From 'Nostoc azollae' 0708 (GTDB taxonomy: Bacteria; Cyanobacteriota; Cyanobacteriia; Cyanobacteriales; Nostocaceae), in the NCBI RefSeq assembly GCF_000196515.1, contig NC_014248.1, forward strand, positions 5,274,001 through 5,338,000: 64,000 nt of DNA, in the 5' to 3' direction. Below are positions 29,043-38,259 of this stretch, piece by piece. The notes under the pieces were generated by a model. The model searched no databases. It was not told the origin of the DNA and worked only from the letters and a program-made list of their open reading frames with translations. The first letter of the stretch is position 1; each line of letters begins with the position of its first letter. Position numbers and translations under genes: made by a program.

Positions 29043-29692
29043 ATTATCTATGGACAGGAAAAATTTATATATCAGGAATTTGCAGATCGTGTCAATTGTT
29101 TAGCCTCAGCCTTGTGTTATGCGGGAATTGAAAAAGGCGATCGCATCGCTTTTTTTGTATTCAACACTCCCCAAATGCTAGGAGCCCATTTTGCTGTACC
29201 TTTAGCTGGGGGAATTTTAGTCCCTATCAACACCCATTTAGCACCTCAATAAGTTGCCTATATTCTTAACGATAGCGGGGCAAAATTTTTCTTTATTGAT
29301 ACAGAATTAGCAGATATTATTCGCCCAGTCCAGAATCAGTTAAACACCGTTAAACATATTATTAATATTTATGATATGGAAGATTTTAAACCATTACAAG
29401 GAGAAGAGTATAAACACTTTCTTCAAACTGGTAATCCTGAGAATACACCTTGGTTAATAACAAATAAATAAAATAGAGACAATTACCATTAATTACACCA
29501 GTGGTACATGAAGATGTGCAAGTTACAGAACAAGAATTAATTCAATTTTGTCGCAGTCAAATAGCCAGTTTCAAATGTCCTATAGCCATTGTATTTACGA
29601 ATTTACCAAAAACTAGCACCGATAAAGTCCAAAAATATCTCCTGCGAAATCAAGAATGGGCTGGACATGAAAGAAAAATTTCAGGGGCTTGA
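29043..29692 (+). pseudogene. Acyl-CoA synthetase (ANL family) with large deletion
   Basis: The first part reads as the N-terminus of an AMP-forming ligase (YQEFADRVNCLASAL, RIAFFVFNTPQMLGAHFAV, INTHLAPQ then a stop). Around 29478-29500 the text passes from the start of the AMP-binding loop (TITINYTSG in a shifted frame) directly to the extreme C-terminus (SFKCPIAIVFTNLPKTSTDK with the catalytic-Lys region). About 300 codons of core are gone. A HIP1 site at 29137 remains. Confidence 0.82.
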
Positions 29693-29750
29693 CACTCTCC
29701 TGCCTCAAGGCGAGGAGATTATTGATTTACTTCAATGCCCAATGCCCTAA

Positions 29751-30845
29751 TTATTGGATTTCCTGTAATACCTGCCTAATAATATCTGTGGGTACTTCGT
29801 CTGTGACTTTCACTTCACCTATTTGGGTGGGTAACACAAACCGCACTTTACCTGATTTGACTTTTTTATCTAATTGCAAAGCATCAATAATGGCTTGAAT
29901 ATCCAAACCTGCTGGTAATTGTGTCGGTAAACCAGATTTTTTAATCAGCGCGTTTTGACGTTCTGTGTTGGCTTTTTGCCAAAGTCCTAATTTCACAGCA
30001 ATTTCTCCTGCTGCTATCATGCCAGTACCCACAGCTTCACCGTGTTTGAACAGACGATAATTTGTCAAGCTTTCCACCGCATGACCGATAGTGTGACCAT
30101 AATTCAAAATTGCACGGAGTCCAGATTCTTTTTCATCTTTGCTGATACAATCTGCTTTTGCTTGACAAGAATGAGTTAATATGTAATTTATCAGGTCGGA
30201 TTTTACATAGCGGAGTTGGTCAAGGTGTTTACTCGCTTCCAATTGGGTAAATAATTCAGCGTCCCAAATTACGCCATACTTGATTACCTCCGCCATTCCC
30301 GCCCGAAATTCACGCGCTGGCAGGGTTTTTAAGACTTCTGGATCAATCAAGACAAAGCTAGGTTGATGGAAAGCGCCAACTAAGTTTTTACCGTGCGGAT
30401 GATTTACCCCAGTTTTACCACCAATAGCCGAATCTACCATTGCTAAGAGGCTGGTAGGAATTTGGACAACGTTAATTCCTCTCAACCATGTAGCAGCTGC
30501 AAACCCAGTCATATCGCCAACTACACCACCCCCCAAAGCCACCATTGTGGAGGAACGTTCTAGGCGGTTGTCGAGGGCAATATCATAGATTTTTTGGATG
30601 GAGTTTAGGGTTTTGTAGCGTTCCCCTGGTGGCAGGTTATAGCTTGTGACCTCAAAGCCGGCATTTTGTAAAGATGCGATTGCTCTTTCGCCATAATGTT
30701 TAAATATCATCGGGTTGGAAACCAGCAATACCTTCTTACCCAGTTTCAAACTCGCCATCTGTTTACCTAGGTTATCCAAACTCCCAGGTGCAATCACAAT
30801 TTCATAAGATTTTCCTGGTATATCTACTTTAATTACAGAACTCAT
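29751..30845 (-). CDS. aroB: 3-dehydroquinate synthase
   Basis: Second step of the shikimate pathway: DAHP to 3-dehydroquinate, needing NAD+ and a divalent metal. 364 residues, normal. [19 protein letters not shown] and [20 protein letters not shown] are the NAD/substrate signatures; [13 protein letters not shown] supplies metal-ligand His residues. Cytoplasmic. Probably single gene. Confidence 0.96.
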   Translation of the reverse strand: MSSVIKVDIPGKSYEIVIAPGSLDNLGKQMASLKLGKKVLLVSNPMIFKHYGERAIASLQNAGFEVTSYNLPPGERYKTLNSIQKIYDIALDNRLERSSTMVALGGGVVGDMTGFAAATWLRGINVVQIPTSLLAMVDSAIGGKTGVNHPHGKNLVGAFHQPSFVLIDPEVLKTLPAREFRAGMAEVIKYGVIWDAELFTQLEASKHLDQLRYVKSDLINYILTHSCQAKADCISKDEKESGLRAILNYGHTIGHAVESLTNYRLFKHGEAVGTGMIAAGEIAVKLGLWQKANTERQNALIKKSGLPTQLPAGLDIQAIIDALQLDKKVKSGKVRFVLPTQIGEVKVTDEVPTDIIRQVLQEIQ

Positions 30846-30950
30846 TTAAAAACCCTAATATAATTACTCGTCCCCGTATTTTACCGCAGTTTGGGGACTG
30901 GGGAGGATGAGGGTGATGGGGAGGACGAGGAGAATAAATTTACCTCCTGT

Positions 30951-30978
30951 CATCTGTCATCTGTCATCTGTCACCTGT
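30951..30978. repeat. Heptanucleotide tandem repeat (catctgt)
   Basis: Three copies of catctgt and one cacctgt between aroB and petL. Confidence 0.85.
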
Positions 30979-31078
30979 TACCGATTCCCTTCTTTGCGAA
31001 TTACGAATTACGAATTATGAATTATGAATTATTTAGTGATTCAATAGATTTAGTGAACTAAATTGTGGAGAAACTGAA

Positions 31079-31171
31079 ATGGCTGTAGTTGAATATATTG
31101 TATTTTTAGGCGTGTTTATGGGTATAGCTGTAGGTTTGCTATTTGGTCTGCGTTCTGCCAAGATCATTTAA
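31079..31171 (+). CDS. petL: Cytochrome b6f complex subunit PetL
   Basis: 30 residues, one membrane span: [19 protein letters not shown] followed by basic RSAK. Length, single span and the GIAVG core match the PetL (subunit VI) family of the cytochrome b6f complex, which stabilises the dimer in the thylakoid membrane. GGAG lies about eight bases before the ATG. PetM or other small subunits are less similar. Too short for normal ORF calling. Confidence 0.7.
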   Translation: MAVVEYIVFLGVFMGIAVGLLFGLRSAKII

Positions 31172-31402
31172 TAGCCAGTAAGTTCAGCTTAAAATCCTTG
31201 TAATACAGATATCTTCCCTAGGACTATAGCCCCCATCAAAAAGGGGCTAGGGGGATATAAACATTTATAGTATAGTATAAGCAGAAACTAACGGCATTTT
31301 CTGTTTGTTTGGTCTAATTTACAGCGAAATCAAATATTCTGCGGAGAGTGACAAAGCCTTGCAACAACAAAGTTTTACAGATGACTCAAAAGCGCTGACT
31401 AA
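31172..31402. other. Intergenic, nothing recognised
   Basis: AT-rich; a G-rich patch (aaaaaggggctagggggata, near 31237) is present. No gene or clear terminator seen. Confidence 0.3.
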
Positions 31403-31648
31403 CTAATCAACCGGAATCCCTTTTTTACTACGCTTTAAGTGCTTCCAAAGTCAATGAATTTCTTTGTAAGCTTCCTCTGGAGGAATTGTACCACCACTGT
31501 GCAAATTGCAAATGTACTTTAGTCGTTGAGAAAACTCTTGAAGATGTCCATTAAATAATAAATATCCTGCCGTTAATTGACCATTATAGGGATGACAAGT
31601 ATACAGAAAATCACAGAATTCACAGAGAAAATCAGATTGAGTATTCAT
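31403..31648 (-). pseudogene. Small DUF7219-like protein with one stop
   Basis: Starts MNTQSDFLCEFCDFLY and contains NGHLQEFSQRLKYICNLHSG and PPEEAYKEIH, close to a small cyanobacterial family of unknown function. A TGA after KEIH interrupts the frame; the frame then continues LWKHLKRSKKG to a TAG at 31403. The conserved tail after the stop shows the full protein was about 80 residues. A single substitution may have inactivated it. Confidence 0.5.
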
Positions 31649-31745
31649 AGTAACTTACTAAGGATAAGGTGAGAAATTACAATATTTATATGGTATATCC
31701 TGAGTAATCAGGATGAAAATTTTAATCATACTGTAAATTACTTTT

Positions 31746-31921
31746 TCATATTTTCCAGATACGGCCTTTTTGACAAGCATTATAAGCAGCAGTTTTAGGC
31801 GCAAAATCAACACAGCCAATAGCGTGTTCAGAACAAGCTTTTTTAGGATGTACCGTACATTTGAGACGATAGTCATTAGTAAAATATTCACATTTATGAC
31901 AAGGAATTTAATGTAGATCAT
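31746..31921 (-). pseudogene. Small Cys-rich protein with 1-bp frameshift
   Basis: After MIYIK an A-run appears one base short. In the shifted frame the protein reads IPCHKCEYFTNDYRLKCTV, HPKKACSEHAIGCVDFAP, then KGRIWKI and a TGA. The CxxC and later Cys residues look like a small zinc or iron-sulfur binding protein. The alternative frame, open to 31658, is low-complexity hydrophobic and unlikely. Function unknown. Confidence 0.5.
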
Positions 31922-32172
31922 GTAAATAAATTATCCATTTTGTGACAGTTATCGAAATACTCCAAAGTAGTAAAATCATCATTATCCAAGCACATAAGGC
32001 GCAAAAAATTGTAGCCATAAATATTTATTACTCCAATTACTCCAATTAGTTCGCAGAATAAAATTTAAGAAATCCCCCATAGTCAACTGCTATTAACGGG
32101 ACTTAAACAAAAGTTAAGAGTAAAAAGGAGTATAGTGCGGTTTCGGTGTAGCTTTCACGTTAAAAGAGGCTG

Positions 32173-33444
32173 ATGAAAAAAACCACTGCCCCAGCAATGG
32201 CACCATGGTTTGAAAGATGGTGTTAAAGGTTTGATGGTGTATTTACTAATGAAGGGGAAAAAAGAGAGTTTAGACATGATTTAGGGGGATGATTGGGTGA
32301 AAGTGAGAGAAAAAACCTATTTTAAATGGCAGAGAATGCCCTAGAAGTTACGTACCACCGATTACACCACGTTTTAACGGAAGTATCTTGGTCCATTTCC
32401 CAAGTCAATGACCGTCGGTTAGAGATTATGAACAAGTGTAGTCAGAGGAGAATCACCAGAGGATTTAGCTTAATAATTGATGATTCTGTCCATAGAAAAA
32501 GCGGGAATTTTAGGGATGGAGTAGGAAGACAATATAATATTGCAGAAATTGGGAAAAGGGATACTGGAATAGTAGTAGTAACAACACATCTATATGATGG
32601 CAGTAAAAGCTTACCATTAGATATAGAGTTATATCACCATGGTGATTCTTTACTCAAAGGGAAACAAGACCCTCTATTTGACAATAAACCTGAGTTAGGA
32701 ATTAAATTAATAGATCTGACCTTAAGCCATGGTTATCAACCAGGAATAGTAATTATAGATCCTGGATATGGCCACAATACATCTTTCTTATTAAAGATAG
32801 AAAATCGGCATTTAAAGTATTTAGGAGGATTAGCTAAAAATCCCACAGTCCTTAGCAGTGACCAAGAGGATAGTCCACAAATAATTAGGTTAGATGAATT
32901 AGTACAAAGTTTACCCCAAGAGGCTTTTACAGAAATTCAACTGGAGTTAGATAAACCCAAAACATTATGGGTAGTAACTAAATAGGTAGAAATATCAGCC
33001 TTAACTAACTGGAAAGGGGAATATTGCTATCGTCATCAACGGTTCTACTTTCTCTCAAGCCACTGATATTGAGTACTTTATGACCAATGTTTCTGAGCAA
33101 TTGTCACACCCCAATGGATAGTTGATACATGTTCTCAAAGAAATTGGGTAGAACTTGTTTACAGGGAAGCCAAGGGATGGTTAGGACTCAACGAATATCA
33201 AGTTGGAGATAACAGCAGTTGACTGCGCCATTTTATTTTGGTTTTCTGTGCCTACACTTTTATTCTTTGCCATCAGTGGACTGGAGGATTAAGACCAAGG
33301 TGGGCTAAGAAACCTTTGAATACTTTTACTGCAGCTTTAGAAGCGTTGAGAACAGCCATATCTTTTCTATTTATTGATTGGTTCAACTGGAATCCGGACG
33401 TGTTTCCTTCTGATCAAGCCAGTTTGGGCTACATTTGGGCTTGA
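32173..33444 (+). pseudogene. IS701-family transposase (decayed)
   Basis: Begins MKKTTAPAMAPWFERW and, after a frame change, AENALEVTYHRLHHVLTEVS. The DDE core is visible: LIIDDSVHRKSG (first Asp), IVIIDPGYGHNTSFLL (second Asp region), LVYREAKGWLGLNEYQV (Glu), then the IS701 tail LGYIWA at 33444. At least one TAG at 32983 and several shifts between 32985 and 33237 inactivate it. It sits in the cluster of broken genes between petL and the metal-transport remnant. Confidence 0.82.
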
Positions 33445-33690
33445 TTTTTGTTTACGTCCCATTAGGAAAGATGTGAGCCTCCCACAGGTGCGGTTTATGC
33501 TCCCGCAACAAATGAAAGAAACACATTCAGATTTAAGACCTGAAATCCTTACCTGGCAAGGAAATATATTTCTTGAAAGTAATGGATAGCCTAAAAAAGG
33601 GAATTTAGGCGCTATAACGGGCGCTCTGTGCCATTGCTGTGCCGGTTGCGTAAGTCCTGAATATCCCACTACAGCCTTTTTTTCTCAAGT
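33445..33690. other. Right flank of the IS701 copy
   Basis: No gene. About 33471-33525 (gatgtgagc, then cccgcaacaaatgaaagaaa) resembles 53127-53178, so this may be an IS end or a separate small repeat. Confidence 0.35.
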
Positions 33691-34645
33691 CTACTTAGCA
33701 AGATTAGGATCAAATTTTAAATCAGTTCCACCCAATCCTTCCACAATACTGTGCGTATTAGCATCCATCATTTTTTGATAGGTCTCTCCGTCACTACCAG
33801 GTTCACTAAGTCCATCAATATAAATTTGTCTGGAGAAAAGTTTCATATTTGCTTCTTTAGCAATTGGCTCAAGTAAAATGGGGTTAGTTGTTGTATCTGC
33901 AAAAACTGTCGGTAGTTTTGCTTGTTGAATATATTCAGTTAAATTGTTTAGTCTTGTATCTGTCAAATTATCTTCATCGCTAATATTAGGTCAACTACCT
34001 TTATAGGGAAAAATTATAAGCTTTGACATAATAAATCATCGCTTCGTGAGTTCTCATTAATTTGCAATTCCTCTTAGGAAGAGTAGCAAGTGTAGATTTA
34101 ATCCAGTTATGTAGTTGGGTCAATTCTTGGTTTAATTTGCTGGCGTTACTGTTGTATTTTTTTGGATTTGTTGGTAATAATTTAACTAGATTAGTGTTAA
34201 TTACTTCCACTATTTCGATGGTATTTTTAACATGGTGCCATATATGTGGTTCAGTGAAAGTTCTCCCATTTTTTTGCAATCTTTCTGCTTAAGGTACAGC
34301 ACGTTGACTAATGGCTATTTTGTTCGCACTGTTTTTATTAGCTTGAATAATTTTGATCAAACCTGGTTCAAAATTATAGCCATGATAAAACATCAGATTT
34401 GCTTGTTCAACGGCTTGCATATCTTCTGGTATTGGTTGATAAATGAGCGGATCTAGACCAGGAGGAATCAAGGAAATGAGATTAATTGTGTCTCCTGCGA
34501 TCTGTTTAGTTAGGTCATAAAATACACTTGTGGTTGCTACAACTTGAGGAAGATTTTTGTTAATTCTAGTGGTTTCATTAGACTGAATATATGTTGTATT
34601 TTTAATTTCATTTCCACACCCAGAAAACCCAATTGTTAAAACCAA
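33691..34645 (-). pseudogene. Mn/Zn-binding ABC lipoprotein (ZnuA/MntC type), broken
   Basis: Metal-receptor lipoprotein of a cluster A-I ABC importer. The lipobox lies in VLTIGFSGCGN. The body shows VVATTSVFYDLTKQIAGD, NLISLIPPG, HIWHHVKNTIEIVEVINT, MRTHEAMIYYVKAY, and a C-terminal FADTTTNPILLEPIA with DGETYQKMM. A TAA splits it after residue 118 and more damage lies at 33966-34001. In the first metal site the usual DPHIYQP reads DPLIYQP, so one His ligand is lost. No permease or ATPase adjoins. Mn versus Zn cannot be decided. Confidence 0.82.
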
Positions 34646-34777
34646 AAATGCACTTCTAAGTAAATTCTTCTATAGGATTTTTCCTGCCAAAAATAAGAAT
34701 GTATTTTTACTTTTGTGTACTGATATCTCAATTAATAAAGGCACAGACTTACTGTGCCTTGAAAATTTTTATAAGTC

Positions 34778-35062
34778 CTAACTTGATTGAAAGCCAGCAG
34801 CAGGTAACTTACCTTGCAACATTTTAAAATTGGACTGGATACAAGTATTACAACTGCAACTAATATGATTAATAATTTGAGGTTTTGGTTGAGTTAATAT
34901 TGGTGCTGTTAATTCTAGATTTGCTTGTGCAGATGCTACTATAAATATTTTTGCAGCAGGTACACCTTTAAATTTAGTAGATGTGTGCGCTGGACTAACT
35001 ACCAGCAAAAGAGATGCCATAAAGACATGACAAGCAAGGAAAATCAGTTTAGCTATGTTCAT
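34778..35062 (-). CDS. Secreted hypothetical protein with Cys motif
   Basis: 94 residues. Residues 1-28 are a signal peptide (LIFLACHVFMASLLLVV, then PAHTS). The C-terminal part has NHISCSCNTCIQSNFKMLQG, a His plus CxCxxC cluster that could bind metal or form disulfides in the periplasm. It lies 50 bp after the WD40 gene and before the dead metal-binding lipoprotein on the same strand, so a role in metal handling is possible but unproven. Confidence 0.55.
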   Translation of the reverse strand: MNIAKLIFLACHVFMASLLLVVSPAHTSTKFKGVPAAKIFIVASAQANLELTAPILTQPKPQIINHISCSCNTCIQSNFKMLQGKLPAAGFQSS

Positions 35063-35112
35063 AGTTCACACTTAAAAGCTGCTGCTGATACAGCATAGCC
35101 AATTATTTATGA

Positions 35113-36153
35113 TTAGTCAGTACTTGTTGACCAAATTATTAGTTCACCTTGTTCCCCACCTGCGGCTAATAATTTACCTTGGGGGTGCCATGCTAGGGTA
35201 GAGAAACCCCCACGGACACCTGTGAGAATTTGGGATACTTCATAGGCTTGGTTCCACAAACACAACCAACCATCAGCACCGGCGGACGCAAGAATGAGGC
35301 TTTGGGGTGCATAGGCGATCACATTAATTATATCCACATGATTAGTCAATATTCGCGCTTCCCAACCCAATGATTCATCTGCTGATTTTTCCCAAACCAC
35401 CACACCTTCTACACTGGAAGAAGCCAAAAGCGACGCACCTATAGAGGTTGTGACTTCTGACCAAGCTAACTGGCGAATTTTTCCCGGAAAACCACGCATT
35501 ACCCAAGGGTCAGGATTTTCCCATTCTAATACTGTCACACTGCGATCCATATTCCCAGACGCTAAATATTTGCCATCAGGCGACCAAGCCATTGCTACAC
35601 TCACTGTAGTTGTAGCCAAAATATAAGGTTCTTCATCCCAATTGTTAGTATCCCAAATTTTCACTCCCTGATAGCCGCTAATAGCTAAGTAGTGTCCATC
35701 TTTACGCCAATCAATACCTAAAATTGATGATTTTTCAAAATTGAGGGTGATGACAATTTCTTCTGTCTCTGCATCCCATACTTTAACGTAACGCCCTAAA
35801 CTAAAAGCTAGCAAATTACTTGTATGATTCCAAGCTAATTTATCAACCCAAGCAGGTTCATTTTCTAATGTATTGATTAATTGATTTTCTCGCCAGATTT
35901 TCACTTTCCCATCTTGTCCCGCAATGGCTAAATATTTACCATCAGGGGAAAAAGCAACACAATCAATTGATTTACCTGTAGCTGTTTGTAAGTTCGTAAT
36001 TTCGCCATCTTCCCAAAGTACAACTTCTCCAGCAGCGGAAGCTATCGCAAGGGTTTTTCCAGGAGATGACCAAGCTAAAGATATGACATAGTCTGCAAGC
36101 TGACCTGAATAGTAGATGTCAAAATTTTTTGATTTACTAGTTGTAAAGTTCAT
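35113..36153 (-). CDS. WD40-repeat protein
   Basis: 346 residues with about seven WD40 blades filling the protein (for example FSPDGKYLAIAGQDGKVKIW, YAPQSLILASAGADGWLCLW, WHPQGKLLAAGGEQGELIIW), so a single beta-propeller. No signal peptide, no catalytic domain. It lies 76 bp downstream of the COG0523 GTPase and is probably co-transcribed, suggesting a scaffold linked to that metallochaperone. Confidence 0.82.
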   Translation of the reverse strand: MNFTTSKSKNFDIYYSGQLADYVISLAWSSPGKTLAIASAAGEVVLWEDGEITNLQTATGKSIDCVAFSPDGKYLAIAGQDGKVKIWRENQLINTLENEPAWVDKLAWNHTSNLLAFSLGRYVKVWDAETEEIVITLNFEKSSILGIDWRKDGHYLAISGYQGVKIWDTNNWDEEPYILATTTVSVAMAWSPDGKYLASGNMDRSVTVLEWENPDPWVMRGFPGKIRQLAWSEVTTSIGASLLASSSVEGVVVWEKSADESLGWEARILTNHVDIINVIAYAPQSLILASAGADGWLCLWNQAYEVSQILTGVRGGFSTLAWHPQGKLLAAGGEQGELIIWSTSTD

Positions 36154-36229
36154 TTTTGGGCAGAGAATAGGGATTAAGGGATAGGGAAGAGGAAATATTT
36201 GAGTTTTATTCCCAAATTCCCATGTTAAC

Positions 36230-37201
36230 TTAGACGATACAAGCCTGAAAATCTTGTTTTAATTTGGCTTCATCTAAATTACGACCAATGAAAACCAGTT
36301 CATTTTTCCTAGTTTCGTTAGCTTTCCAAGGTCTATCTGGTCTACCATCAAATATCATGTGTACTCCTTGGAAGACAAAGCGATCATTTTCTCCAGCAAT
36401 ATTTAAAATGCCTTTCATGCGGAAGATATCTGTGCCTTTGGTGCTAAGAAGTTCTGACATCCAAGCATTTAATTTTTGCCCGTCTAGTGCACCTTTTTCT
36501 ACTAAAGCTAAAGAATAGACGCTTTCATCGTGTACATGAGCATCTTCACCTAAGAAATTCGGATCAATTTCTAAAGCCCGTTCTAAATCAAAGGCTTTTA
36601 CTCCTAACAAAGCATCCATTGCTAATTCAGAGTTACGAGTGCGGTAAATTTTTGCCATTGCATTCATCGACCGAATCCGTTTTTCTAATTTTTCTAAATT
36701 TTCTGGTGTGACTAAATCTGTTTTATTTAATAAAATAACATCGGCAAAGGCAATTTGTTCTTGGGCTTCGTCTGCTTCCCAATGTTGCCAAATATGCTTG
36801 GCATCCACAACTGTAACTACCGCATCTAGTGCTAGTTGACTTTGCATATCTTCGTCAAGAAAGAATGTCTGAATTACAGGTGCAGGAGCAGCTAATCCTG
36901 TGGTTTCAATTACTAAATGGTCGAATTGATCACGCCGCTTCATCAAATTACTAATTATGCGAATTAAGTCGCCACGTACTGTACAACAAATACAGCCGTT
37001 GTTCATGTCAAAAATTTCTTCATCTGCATCAATAACCAGTTGATTATCAATGCCTACTTCTCCAATTTCATTGACGATAACAGCAACTTTTTTACCGTGT
37101 TCGTAAGTGAGAATATGATTGAGTAGGGTGGTTTTACCTGCGCCTAAATAGCCGGTTAAAACAGTTACGGATACTAAGTTAGAAATTTCTGAAGCCATCA
37201 T
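36230..37201 (-). CDS. COG0523/CobW-family metallochaperone GTPase
   Basis: 323 residues. P-loop GYLGAGKTT at residues 17-25, the metal-binding CxCC motif (GCICC, 69-73), VIETTGLAAP (Walker B region), and NKTDLV (guanine specificity). A CobW C-terminal domain follows. Such GTPases deliver zinc or other metals under limitation and are often Zur-regulated. A Zur-box-like sequence lies 27 bp upstream of the start. Downstream neighbours are a WD40 protein, a secreted Cys protein and a dead metal receptor, consistent with a metal-homeostasis locus. Confidence 0.88.
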   Translation of the reverse strand: MMASEISNLVSVTVLTGYLGAGKTTLLNHILTYEHGKKVAVIVNEIGEVGIDNQLVIDADEEIFDMNNGCICCTVRGDLIRIISNLMKRRDQFDHLVIETTGLAAPAPVIQTFFLDEDMQSQLALDAVVTVVDAKHIWQHWEADEAQEQIAFADVILLNKTDLVTPENLEKLEKRIRSMNAMAKIYRTRNSELAMDALLGVKAFDLERALEIDPNFLGEDAHVHDESVYSLALVEKGALDGQKLNAWMSELLSTKGTDIFRMKGILNIAGENDRFVFQGVHMIFDGRPDRPWKANETRKNELVFIGRNLDEAKLKQDFQACIV

Positions 37202-37227
37202 AATTCAAAGTAATTTTGATGATTTGT

Positions 37228-37242
37228 TGATAATTATTTTCT
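37228..37242. promoter_or_regulatory. Possible Zur box before the COG0523 gene
   Basis: tgataattattttct matches the 7-1-7 palindrome TGATAAT-N-ATTATCA at 12 of 14 positions (left half perfect). Placed 27 bp upstream of the ATG, within reach of the promoter. The consensus is recalled from work on Anabaena Zur (FurB); the assignment is an inference. Confidence 0.4.
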
Positions 37243-37253
37243 ATTTAACACAC

Positions 37254-38181
37254 TCAGGTTAAAAATGGTAGTATTGCTTCAACAACAACTGCTGGGTATT
37301 CTTCATGCAGTCCCAAGGAACCGGGAACGAGAATGGTGGTTATTCCTGGTAAAGCTGCTAAAGCGTCCATTTCTTGACGTCATTTCGGGGGTCTAGATGT
37401 GCCTATAACTGCCATTACTGGTACAGATAAGGATTATACCAAGAACAGAAATTCAGATTGACTATGAATGGTATCAATGTTACCGATGACAAAGGCCGCA
37501 GACGCAAATCTGGCGTTTGGTTGTTGGGTGCTTTGCCATTTTTCGGTGATGAAGTCGGTTGTAAGTTTAGCGGTATCGGTAAGAACGTGGCGGCTATACA
37601 TCCAACTTAAAAAGGATGGGGTGGTGTTGAGTTTATAAAGTCCTTGACCAAGAATAGGCGTTCGCGTAGCGATCCGTATGACTCGGACTATCCCTCTCAC
37701 CATAGCACCTATATTCGGATTTACTCCCATTGTCAGCAGTGGACCACGCCAAGTCGGTGCGATGCGATGAAAACAATATGTGAAAAAGCGTCTGGTTCTT
37801 TAATCGCTAGCTTCAATACAGAACCAGTAGCATGAACCGCTGCAATCAGAATAATCGGGGTATTAAAAACAAATCCCACGAAATATGCTAAAAATTGCTG
37901 ATATATAACTGGGTTGTAATCTAAATTCAATCGGTCAGATTCTCCAAAACCCGGCTAATCTAAAGCGGTAAATTGAAAATGGCAAGCAAGTAATTTGGCT
38001 AGTTCCCCCACTTCCCCCCGTGTAGAAACGCTACTAAAAGCAGGAAGTCACAAAACTGGTGAACCTTCTCCTATGGTCTTGGGAAAATCACCCGCAAAGG
38101 CTGATTTTCCCAAGACCATAAATATTCTTGAACTTCACCACCATAAGCACTAGTGGGTTTTGTGAATAAATTGGTAGCCAT
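37254..38181 (-). pseudogene. Alpha/beta hydrolase, broken
   Basis: ATG at 38181 starts MATNLFTKPTSAYGGEVQEY. Later pieces in several frames read RLNLDYNPVIYQQFLAYFVG, NIGAMVRGIVRVIRIATRTP, LSWMYSRHVLTDTAKLTTDF, and near the end LPGITTILVPGSLGLHEEYP. The order fits a single alpha/beta-fold hydrolase of about 300 residues. The first break is the palindrome at 38072-38120; others follow. The nucleophile region lies near 37830 but its motif is lost. Confidence 0.75.
38072..38120. repeat. 19-bp perfect inverted repeat inside the hydrolase
   Basis: tatggtcttgggaaaatca and its exact complement are separated by 11 bases. The right arm (coding-strand 5' arm) is the native gene sequence; the other arm replaces about 15 bases expected for the family and shifts the frame. 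This is the signature of a strand-switch (quasipalindrome) mutation. Confidence 0.75.
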
Positions 38182-38259
38182 CTTGATTTAATTCGTAATT
38201 CGTAAAAGTATTTCCCAGTCCCCAGTTCCCAATCCCCAGTCCCCAGTCTCCAATCGCCA

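Noticed and set aside
31658-31921. 87-residue hydrophobic minus-strand frame
   Set aside because: A one-base shift gives a much better Cys-rich protein, so this frame is the wrong one after the shift.
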